The position numbers and the translations under genes were made by a program. Positions 52,694-63,700 of a stretch of 64,000 nt of DNA are shown here, one piece after another. This stretch comes from Haematococcus lacustris. Lineage: Eukaryota > Chlorophyta > Chlorophyceae > Chlamydomonadales > Haematococcaceae. The notes below the pieces were generated by a model. That model made no database searches, was not told the origin of the DNA, and saw only the letters and a program-made list of their open reading frames with translations. Numbering within the stretch: the stretch's first letter is position 1; every line of letters begins with the position of its first letter. Where the stretch lies: positions 5,813,538 through 5,877,537 of the forward strand of contig JASKMD010000029.1 in the NCBI GenBank assembly GCA_030144725.1. Direction: 5' to 3'.

Positions 52694-53182
52694 GTATGAC
52701 CTGACCTGACCTGACCTGACCTGACCTGACCTGACCTGACCTGACCTGACCTGACCTGACCTGACCTGACCTGACCTGACCTGACCTGACCTGACCTGAC
52801 CTGACCTGACCTGACCTGACCTGACCTGACCTGACCTGACCTGACCTGACCTGACCTGACCTGACCTGACCTGACCTGACCTGACCTGACCTGACCTGAC
52901 CTGACCTGACCTGACCTGACCTGACCTGACCTGACCTGACCTGACCTGACCTGACCTGACCTGACCTGACCTGACCTGACCTGACCTGACCTGACCTGAC
53001 CTGACCTGACCTGACCTGACCTGACCTGACCTGACCTGACCTGACCTGACCTGACCTGACCTGACCTGACCTGACCTGACCTGACCTGACCTGACCTGAC
53101 CTGACCTGACCTGACCTGACCTGACCTGACCTGACCTGACCTGACCTGACCTGACCTGACCTGACCTGACCTGACCTGACCC
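52694..53182. repeat. CCTGA pentamer array in a Fanzor-C intron
   Basis: About 97 perfect CCTGA units begin directly at the donor (AAAAAG then GTATGACCTGACC) and run to the acceptor CTGCAG at 53192. Almost the entire intron is the array. ORFs of repeated RSGQV residues on the minus strand are artefacts. Confidence 0.95.
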
Positions 53183-54180
53183 TGACCTGCAGGTGGTGAA
53201 CGGGATGAAGAGGGTGTCACGCCACCACTACCATCACGAGAGGGGAGTGGCTGTGTTCCTGGGAGCGGGCAACTTCAGCCAGGGTGGGTGGAAGGCGGGG
53301 GCGGTGCGGGCAGCCCAGCGGGCCCAGCACGTTTGACAGGCCTGACAGGCTGGTGATCGTGTCAGCTCGTCAGTGCATGCCCGCCAGCCTTGTGAGCTGC
53401 ACCTGCCAAATGACGGGCCTAAGCCCGCAGACTGGGTACCCCCAGCAGGCCAGGTCAACCAGCGGCTGGTGCGCCCAGCCTGGAGCTAGCGGCATGCTAA
53501 GTATGTGCGGGGCCTGTCATGGTGCCATCAGGTGCTACTCAACCCTCCCCCAGCCCAGGCCCCCCCCACCCAGGCCCCACCACCTCCCCCAGCCCAGGAC
53601 CAGCCCCCTGCCAAGCCCCCACCTGGCCCAGTGCAACGACCCCAGGCCCCCCAAGGGGGCAGGTGACTGGACCGGGACACCAACGGGTGCCTGAACCTGC
53701 AACGCATTGGGGAGAGCATGCAGCGCCCCCTGGAGCTGTGCCAATGGAAGAACCTGGAGGCTCTGCCCCCGTTGGCGAGGAGTACCAGCAGCGCTACAAG
53801 CGGATCAATGACCGGCTGCCCAAGGTCAGGCAGTGGCTGCACCGGGCTGCAGAGTACTGGCGGGGCATTGATGGCCGGGCCCGCAACAATGCATAGGGCC
53901 TGGTAGTTTGCACAGGCTGTAAGCCTCACAGAGCATTAAGCTGTTAGTTTTGATGAGGTGCCCAATGGGCATGGGGGAACGTGCCATCGATGTGGGGTGC
54001 CCAGTGGTCTCCAGTTGGCTGGATGAGGTGCCCAGTGGTCTCCAGTTGGCTGGAATGCAAGTGCCACCGATGTGGGGATCGTGGCCATCGAGGGTATGAC
54101 CGAGGACGCTTTATTTGGTTGTAGCTGAGTGAGGGTACCCACAGTCGAACATGTTCCATGTTGAATGAGTTATGTTTGGC

Positions 54181-54727
54181 TGTGGTCCTACCTAGCTGTG
54201 ATTGCTGGGAGTGATAAGGTGTTGTTTGGAGGGGGGAAGGGCGCTAGGTAGGCTGTCAACTCACCTCAGCCCAGAACTGTGCCATAACCAGCCATGGAAA
54301 AAGGTGTACCACCGTACAGCCTGAACCTCTGGTTGGCCCAACGTGACCCCTACATCTCGTCCCAGACACGGCGGAATGCATCTAGCATGTAGGCCTAAAT
54401 GTTCAATGTTACTATCACGTGCGCGAGCATTTTACAAAAACAACACTACCTAGTAGGGTAGCAAACCGCGTAGAGAACCTCACGCTTCCTATCCAGCCTT
54501 TCAAGCGCGAGATACCCTCGGTCCCTCGCATTACTTAGCCACGCTGGCTGTCATCGGAGCTGAGAGAGTGTACACACCAAATCAAGCGCCGTTGGTCGAC
54601 GCGCCATATCTGGGCGCCTTGGCGCCTGGACAGCTGACAGCATTGTCTGTGAGGTTTGAGCAGCACCTGAGAGGGCCACCACTCCCAAACGGCTTTCCGC
54701 GCTTCCTATTCCATAGGGCAGCTGCCT
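54181..54727. other. intergenic upstream of the palmitoyltransferase gene
   Basis: No exon is supported. Promoter and 5' UTR are expected in the last few hundred bases. Confidence 0.35.
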
Positions 54728-57700
54728 ATGTCTATGCTGGGAACATCTAAATGGCTGAACTGCTTCCAGGTGACACCCTGGGGCGCGGCCAAACTGGCCT
54801 GCTTGCCTGCCATGTGGTGCAAGTCGATGATGCCCTCCCTGCCCTGCCCCTCTGCAGTATTGCTCCAAGGCCTTTGGGGTGCTTGGGCACCTGATGGTGA
54901 TGATGGTGCTTGGCCTGGTGCTGTTGAGCTGGTATGCAGTGGTGTTTGCCACTTACGGCCCCTACCTCTTGTCCGGCAGCAGCCTGCAGGCAGTGGGAGC
55001 GGGCCTGGTCTGCTGTATCTTCACTGCCCTGGTGAGACACGCCACCTGCTTAACACCACCGCATGTAAAGTAACCATGGGTGAGCGGGTGGATGAGTGGG
55101 TGGGAGGGTGAAAGGGGAAGGGGGTGTGGGGTGAGTAAATAGTATTCTCTCGGGTCGGGCTGGCATGGCTGATGGGGTGTATGCTGTGCCTCCAGCTGCC
55201 GGCTCTGGTGGTTGGTGCCACCCTGGCTGCATGCAGACACTGTTGCGCCAACTTTTAGGGCAGCACAGCTGCACCAACACCAGCTGCGCTGCGTCTACAC
55301 TCCCATTTCATGTGCGATTGGCACAGCCCACCTCTTCCTAGCTTGCATCAGCTTCTTAGATGGGTTGCATAAGGGTTGGGTGGGATCCTGTCCATGCGTG
55401 CGGTGTGGCCGCAGCTGGTGCTGCTGTGCTGGTGCTACTTGGCGGCTGTCGCCACAGACCCTGGCAAGGTGCCTGCAGGGTGGCATCCCTTCCTTGACGA
55501 GCATGTGAGCAGGGGGTGGGCTGTGCAGGGCTGGGCTGAGCAGGGAACCTACCCACAACTCCTCTTGCAAGCATCTGCCCATGCACCCCATGCACCCTGC
55601 ATGTCCCTTTCCCTATGGCAACCCTGATTTTGTCACCCCTGCGGTCCTCCCAGCTTCCACCCATGTACGCCATTTGTCGGTCCCCACCACTTTCACCACC
55701 ACCAAAGCAGCAGCAGCAGCGACACCGCCAGTAGCAGGAGCAGCAGGAGCAGCAGGAGCACGACAACCATCAGGAGCAGGCGGAGGAGCAGCAGCACTGC
55801 ATAGCATCTACTAGGCAGCAGCAGTACTACAGACAGTTTGCTTAGACCAGCTTAGTGGGGCTTTAAACCATCACCACCCCTTGCCGCCTCCGTGCCAGCT
55901 TCACGGCCACCTTACATAGCTGACCTCCACCTGCCATTGTGGGAAACTCCCACTGGGAATGCTCTCGACGCATCACTGCATGTGCACAGCCAGCGCCGGC
56001 TGTGTTTGTATGCCATGCAGCAAGCCCGGCTGGAGCTGGAGCGCATGCAGTTTGCAGATTACTCTTTCGACCGGCGTGACCCGCGGCGGCCCCGCTGGTG
56101 CAAGCGCTGTCAGTGCTGGAAGCCTGAGCGAGCGCACCATTGCAGCGTGCTGGGGCGCTGCGTGCTGAAAATGGGTGCGTCGAAAATTGTCATTTATATT
56201 GATATACCGAACTCTCCCTTTTGATTCGCGAGGCCCCGAATATTATAAGCAAAAACTCGTTCCCGACCCCAAAAAAAATTCGGCTGCGTCGTCGGCACTG
56301 ATGCCACGGACCACGAAGCGGTCCATCGCAACACCATTTACGCAGGTCAGATAATTGTTTGACCACTTCGCGATTCAGTCAAAAACCACATTGTTTAAGG
56401 ATTCGCGGACGCGAATCAAATGGGAGAGTACGGTATATATTTGTTATATTATTATACATATAGTAATATTGGGTCGGAATTAGTAATATTGGGTCGGGAT
56501 GTTTATTATATTATTATACATATAGCAATGTTGGGTCGGAATTAAACACGCACCCATTTTCAGCACAGTTGTTCCCCTACAATTACTACAGGGCAGGGGC
56601 TGATTTATCTGTAATCCGAACTGTTTGCATGCAGCAAGCATCTGGCACCAATACCTGATTCACTACCCCGACCCGCTTGCGAAAGCCGGGAAATCTATGT
56701 TGGCATGAAACACATGCTCTGATGTAAGCAACAGCTTCAGCATTGCGCGGTGCACACATGCTACTGTGCTACAGGCTGCTGGGCTTGGGCCTTAAGTGCT
56801 TGGTCACGCAGCTTCTTGAAGCCCAATGCTGGGTACTCCTTGCCCTGGGCCGGAAGTCTTCCTTGGTCCGGCCACCTGCACAGCTCCAGTGGGCGCCACT
56901 TGCTCTCCCCTGCCCGCTGGAGGTTGAGGGCTGCGTTGCAGTCCCTGTCCACCCATTTGCCAAGGTCCCCAGGGGGTGGCCTGGGCCAGCCAAGGGCACC
57001 CCCGCACTGGCGCCTCAAACCGCTTGCTCCAGGCTGACCGCAACAAGCGGTTCTGCACCTGACCCGGCTTGGGCTTCCAGTCCTCAGGCCTGGTGGGCTT
57101 GCTGCTGTCCAGCTCCTCCTCACAGGGCTAGGGGCTGTTCAAGACTGAGCTGACCCTGCTGGTGCGGAACTCATCCACTGTCACCACCCTGCCTGGCACC
57201 CTGTCGGTTGGCTTGCCGCTGTTGGGCCTTTCCACCACCTTGCGGCAGGCCTGCAACACGGCCTTGGCCCCCCACCCACCCCGGGTGCCAATGCCTGCGT
57301 TGCCAAAGAACACCACCAGTTGCTTGCGGGTCCCCCACTCCTGCAGGGACACGCTGGCTGCTTCCTCCTCCAACTGCATGGCACACAAGGCACACAATGC
57401 AGATGACATCCTTGGCAGAACTGGGGACATGGGCACCTAGCAGGTCACATGTGGGGCAGTCATCAGCCTGTGGTCCTGCCTCTTTCCCCCTACCCTTGGC
57501 ACTCCCACCTTCTTGAAGTTGCGCTCCAGGACCATCTCCTGCGCACCATGCAGCCTCATCCTTTGCTCAGCCCACTTGGGATGCAGGTACTCCCCCCACA
57601 CTGCATCCCAAGTGGCCAGCGTGACGGCCACATGCCGCTGGATGGCCACCAGGGAGGTGCCTGCTGGGGTGGCTGCTGCCAGGTGCTGCAGCTCGAGCTT

Positions 57701-60700
57701 GACGTTCTCATTTCACCGCTGAGTGTTGTGGCGAGCCTGGATCAGGCCGCTGTCATGCTGCACCTGGCTCCTGGTCAGCTTGCTCCTGTAGAAGCCTTGC
57801 AAGCGGCCATCTGCACGCCACACCCCTGAAGCTGCACTGACTGCCTGGATGGCACCAGGGTCCATGACTATCACTCTCGCCACTTTTTGCAAGGGCGGGT
57901 CCTTGTTGAATGAGTTTTGTTTTCCTGAAGATGGGTGCGTCGCAAACACTCACAGCTCGCCTGGATCAACCACACACATGTCAACGTCGCTCTGCCGCAG
58001 TCAAACCCCACCGATCCTAGCCTCTGCTCAAGCCAAGCCTGTCAATTGGCGTGTTCAGCAGCACCACCAAGCTGGTGTAGGGTTCAGTCTTTTATTCGTT
58101 TTTTTCCTGTTGCATCATTTATAGCGCAAAGCGACTTTTGAAACATGGGATTTCATTGCGAATGCTATGTATAGCGCGACATAAAACACTGGTAGGGTTT
58201 AGAGGTTAGGGTCAGAGGTTGGTGTTAGGTTAGGTTAAGGTCAGCTCTCACCCTCACCCCACAGTACCCCACTCCAGCCCTACAGCCTCCTCATCACCCA
58301 CCATCATCAGCACTACAGCCTTGGGCTTCAGGCCCCGCAGCCAGGCTGTGCTGCTTGACTTGCCTGGGAGCTACTCCCCCCTATGGTTGTGGTTGTGGTT
58401 GTGGTTACGAGTTAGGGGTACTGGAAACCCCAACCCTAACCCCAAACCCACTGGGTTCAATCACTCATCTGCCTCTTGTGCCATACCCTGGCCACCTTGC
58501 CACCCATCTTAAATAACAGCTAAACCCTAGCATTTGGTTTATTGCTCCTCTGGCCATGGCCATGTGGTGGATAGTCCGTATTGGCCATGGCTGCAAATGA
58601 CTGAGGGTCCCTACAGGTACCACCCCCTATCCCTACCTACTGCGTCAGTGGCCAGGAATCAACATGACAGTGCATGCCACACCATGTGCTGAGCTGTTAA
58701 GGGGCTAGGGCAGTGCTAGCCAGTGGCGGTTTTGGCAAGCTGACGCAGGGTCGCAGCAGCATCACGTGACCAGGGCAATCCAGGGTGTGCCTCAAAAAGC
58801 CCTTGCGCGCGAAGCTACGTAGTAGCTGCTGTGCGGCTCTGTACTGCTGCTCCTCCACCTGCAGCAGCTCCATCCCTGATGCATGTCAGATTGAGTAGAG
58901 CTACTGAAATAGTCATGTCCTCCCTGTCCCTTCTTCACCTGCTGCTGCTGCTGCTGCCGCTGCTGCTGCTGGCGCAGACCACTACTGCATCTGGATCGTG
59001 AACTGTGTGGGCCTGCTGAACTACAAGGTGCACTGGGCTGCCTGGAGCTGTGTGGCAGCCTGATGCAGCCTGCCAAGAACCTGGACTTGTGGGGTGTCCC
59101 TTAGTCCCTTGCACCCAGCACCTTGACCCTCACTAGGGCCCACCTTGACTTAGACCACTAGGCTTGGTCCACTACAATATGGTGTTGTCTGTGTGGAGTT
59201 CCCATGCACATGGCATACACATGGCATGCACATGGGCTTGGTCGCCTACCACCTACACTATTGCCTGACCCCTGAACGCTATTGTGTAGAGTTGGCATGA
59301 CCTGCATGCACTAATCGTAAGCTGATGACAGCTCAAATGGGGGGGCGGGCCACACACTGCTGTGTCACAGCAGGCTCCTGCTGGTGGGCCTCGGGTGGCT
59401 TGTCTCGCAGCCGCTTGTAGCCCAGGCCAGGGTACTCCTTGCCCTTGGCTGGCAGAGCTGGCTGCTCTGGCCACTAGCACAGCTCTAGTGGCCACCACCT
59501 GCTCTCGCCAATGCGCTGTATGTTCAATGCCGCATTGCAATCCTTGTCCAACCACCTGCCTGGCTGTGGTGCTGGCTTGGCTTTAGCAGCCTTGCCCTTG
59601 CCTTTGCCCTTGGCTGGCTGGGGAGTGCTGGGCCCTGGCTCTGAGGCACCTGGCTGTGAGCCTGCCTGGCTGCTGCATGGGGCCTGTGCGGGCTTGCGTG
59701 GTGCCACTACAGGGCACCACATCAGGCCCGCACTGGCTGGTCACGCTGCTGGCTCCAGGCTGGGCGCAGCAGGCGCTGTTCCACCTGCCCTGCTCGGGGC
59801 TTCCAGTCTGCAGGCCTGGTGGCCCTGTGCTTCATTAGCCGGCTCTCACAGGCCTCTTGGCCGTTCACTGCTGAGCTGACCCGGCTGGCGCAGTGCTCAT
59901 CCACAATCACCACCCTGCCCCGCCGCTGGCCTGCGCCCCTGGGCCTGCACACCACCTTGCAGCAGGCACGCAGCAGCGCATCAGCACCCCAGCCTCCCCC
60001 AGTAGGGTCATACCAGCTACCTACTCATACCAGTGTGTCACTCCGCCACATCACTCTCGCCACCCCTCAGCGGTGGTTCCCTTCGTCAGCCGCGAGCAAA
60101 CTGCAGGCCATGACAGCAACCCTGGTAAGCCCCACTCCAGGCTCAATCACCCAAGGCCCTCAGCAAATGGGAGAGGGGCAATGTGCGTTGGTAAAGGGCT
60201 GCTGCCATTGGCAAAGGGTTAGAGGAACGCACCTATCCCGTCATTTGCCCTGCTCTGCCCTCCTGCCCTGCCCAGCTGCCCCGCGCTCCTGCCCTGCCCT
60301 GCCCTGCTGCGCTGCTCCACTGCCCTGCCCTGCCCTGCCCTCCCCTGCTGCAGTTCTTCCTGCAATTCCTGCTGTACACCTTGGTGGCGGCGCTGGCGGC
60401 AGCACTGTTGCTGCTCAAGCCATTGATCGACTTCTTCTCCAACCGCTTGAATGGTCCTGGGTAAGCAGCCCACGTGGCCCTGGCCCTGGGCCCACCCTGC
60501 CTTGCCTCCACTGCCCTCCCCCTCCCCACCCTTCTTTCTCTCTGCCTCGCCTGCCTTGCCCTCTGCTCATACTCCTGATCTGCGCTGACCCACCCTGCCC
60601 TTGTCCCGCTGCTTGGGCCACTCCTAGTCTCTGAGCATGACTTGCCATCCCAACACACTGCCCCGTCATCGCATACAAAATGAGCTTTGCATGGCTGCAT

Positions 60701-63700
60701 TCCCACATTTCCACGTCCCCATGTGTGCTTGGCCAAGTGTGCTGTGCTTGGCTTGGCTGCATGCCCTAATGTTGTAGCCACGGACACAGTCAAGGGATAG
60801 ATCAGCATCATGTCCCAGTGTGGCCAGAATGGTGCTCCTGAGGCTGCGCCTGCCTGCCTCCCTCTGCACAGTTGCCTGACCCATACAGACCGTCACAGTC
60901 AAAACACATGACACATTACTGTGCCACAGAATGATGCTGGGCTGTGAGGGTGGTTCCTCAGCCACTGGTAGCCCAAGCCAGGGCATTCTGCCTCCCTTGG
61001 CTGCCAGCCTCAGCTGCCCTGGCCGTTATCACAGCCCCAGCAAACGCCACTGGCTCTCCCTGTGTAACGTACTGCAATGTATGATATTTTCCATGCTGCT
61101 TTTGAAAAAATTGTTACTGTTGTTGGAAACTTTGGAATATATGGACAAGAACGTTGGAGTTGCATTGCAATCAGGGCCCAGCCACTTGCACGGCTGTGGT
61201 CTTGGGGGTGTGGGTCAAAGCATCCATGGCCCTGGCCTGGGTGGGCTGTAGGGGCATGGCCACCTGCACCACCTTGGTGTGTTTGTTGAGATTGGCTGGC
61301 AGGAGAGCTGTGGGCCCAGGCTCTGCGACTGCTGGCTGGCTGGCTGCATGGAGGCTGGGGGGCTGGTGTGGAAGCACCTAGGGGCACCACATCAGGCCCT
61401 ATGCTGGCTTCAGCTGGCTGACACTTTTCGGTCTACTCTTGCCTGTGGCCAGGAGCCTGCACCTCAACCTCAGGTCACACAAGTCCATGTTGAGGATGGC
61501 TGCTTTGCTTGTGCAGCTGTGAGATTACACATGTCAGAGCGCTAGGAATGCTGGCGTGTGAGCAGGAGGATGTGCTTGCTGCAAGCCCCTGCACACCATG
61601 CGTCATAGTCCTAGCCAGCCTCACCCTGGTCTGGCTGTGCAGTCGTACTCCATGACCTGAGCATGCTCAGCAAAAAACATCCTCTGCCATGCAGCCACCG
61701 TAGCGCTTGTTGCAGCACCCTGACCTTCCCTAACCCCTCACACGCTAGCTCTCACACCACCTGCTGCTGACACCCCCCTGCTACCCTGCTGCTGCTGCTA
61801 CCCTGCTGCTACCCTGCTGCTACCCTGCTGCTGCTGCTACCCTGCTGCTCCACCCCTAGCCCTACCACCACACCCCCTGCTTACATCATGGTCACGACAG
61901 CTGTCCAGCCATTCTGCTGCTGCAGCACCCCCAGCCGCTGCAACACCCCCAGCCGCTGCTGCACCCCTGCCGCTACTACACCCCTGCAGAGCCCCCTTCA
62001 TCTTCCTGGCTGTGGTCATGGATGCAGCGCTGGCCGCGTCAGTCGCAGGCTTCCTCATTATGCACACCCAGCTGCTGGCGGCCAACTGCACCACCATTGA
62101 GATGTATGTGAGTGCCACCAGACACCCTTTGTGCCCGCCCGCCAGCCAGACAGAAAGGACGTCAGTTCAGGACCTTACAAATCCCCATGTCATGCAAGAA
62201 AGGTGCAAATGCTTGCTATGGTGCAACCCTGTGGACGGAAGTGGCCCTCGTCGATCACAGGTGACAAGCCCTCGTCAGCTGGCTTGCAGACTGAAAGCTC
62301 CAACTGGCATGGAGGAAGCCCCACATGCCTGACCGTAGAGCTTGCCACCTCCAGTCACTTTACACAGCCCTGGTGGCACCTGCCTGCTGTATACACAGCT
62401 AGTGACTGCTGCGTCATGAGGGGGATGATGGTGATGTTGAGGAGGATGGTGATGGTGATGGTGATGAGGATGAGGATGAGGATGAGGTTGAGGATGAGGA
62501 TGAGGTTGAGGATGAGGATGAGGATGAGGATGAGGATGAGGATGAGGATGAGGATGAGGATGAGGATGAGGATGAGGATGAGGATGAGGATGAGGATGAG
62601 GATGAGGATGAGGATGAGGATGAGGATGAGGATGAGGATGAGGATGAGGTTGAGGTTGAGGTTGAGGATGAGGTTGAGGATGAGGATGAGGATGAGGATG
62701 AGGATGAGGGTATTGATGATGATGAGGGCAATGATGATGAGGGTGCTGGTGCTGGTGGTGCTGTTGACAATGACGACTGCTGCTAACATTGCCAGCACCC
62801 TGGTGTTGTGGCTGCTGGGGTCCACTGCAGGAAAAGGATCGCATCCACCCTTGGCCTTATCACAGAGGATGGCGGAGGAATGTGGAGGATGTGTTTGGGC
62901 GCAAGTGGGTGCAGCCTTGATGTCCTCACCCCCACCCACTGTAGGCCACCTGCAACCATACCGCCATTGCCTTGGTGCATGCCTCATGCATGCATGCATG
63001 CATGCATGCTTGCACCATGGTGACGACTTCTTCCCCAACAGAAAACAAATCATGATGTCCACCTGCTGGCTAGGCTTGGGACACGGGCTGGGTAGGGGCA
63101 TAGGCAGGGGCCAGCCCGCTCTGCAAAGGCGCAATGGAAGGTAGCTGCGTCATGGCTGTGGTAAGCTAAACAGTGTTGCAGCACCTTGACCCTCACCAGG
63201 GCCCACCTTGACGTAGACCACTAGGCGTGCTCCACTACCAAACGGTGTTGTCCGTGTGGGGTTCCCATGCACATGGCATGTACATGGCATACACACGGCA
63301 TAGACATGGGCATGGTCGCCTACCACCTACACTATTGCCTGACCCAGAGGGCTATGATGTAGAGTTAGCATGACCTGCATGCACTGATTGTAAGCTGATG
63401 ACAGCTAAATTAGAGGGGGTGCACACCCTGCTGTGCCTGGCCTGCCCTCTAGCTTTCTCTGGGCCTTGCCTTCCTTGCCTGCCCAGCTGCCCTGCGCTCC
63501 TGTGTTGCAGCAAACAGTGTTGCAGTAGCTGTGCAATAGCAGAGACCAGCATTGTGAGTAGCCACTCACCGGTGCCGGCCTGTCACCTTGCCACGCTCTC
63601 TGCATCCTGCTCTCACTCCCTGCACCTCACCTTTGCACGCTCCCTGCCCCTCCTAAACCCCTGTCGGCCAGCAGGATGACATGTGTTAACACATGCATTG

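Larger units (their letters stand above)
52160..54180 (+). pseudogene. Fanzor-C copy with RuvC-I, broken by satellites
   Basis: The + strand reads VVGVDPGVKQAIKAGHAQR (RuvC-I, Asp at 52261-52263), WELSKGQLKHDSGL and ILALKATWDALWDEYLKP. A G-rich minisatellite (52565-52650) interrupts the frame before LHHAQERIIEGFCKK. An intron filled with CCTGA pentamers follows, then VVNGMKRVSRHHYHHERGV, VFLGAGNFSQGGW and a stop at 53334. After a gap lacking a readable DEFRTS come VRGLSWC, a Pro-rich linker and LDRDTNGCLNLQRIGES (RuvC-III, 53.67-53.73 kb). The 3' end matches 38.64-38.84 kb but contains an extra duplication (CAGTGGTCTCCAGTTGGCTG twice). It is decayed but keeps both ends of the RuvC domain. Confidence 0.8.

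Noticed and set aside
52231..53220. 329-codon minus-strand ORF of RSGQV repeats
   Set aside because: It is the antisense reading of the CCTGA array, which is an intron of a Fanzor-C relic.
58190..58450. Interstitial telomere
   Set aside because: Motifs are irregular and mixed with GTGGTT repeats; no continuous telomeric array.
62131..63144. 337-codon ORF rich in Met-Arg and its antisense His-Pro and Ser counterparts
   Set aside because: A GATGAG hexamer array inside a palmitoyltransferase intron; the flanking exons use other frames.
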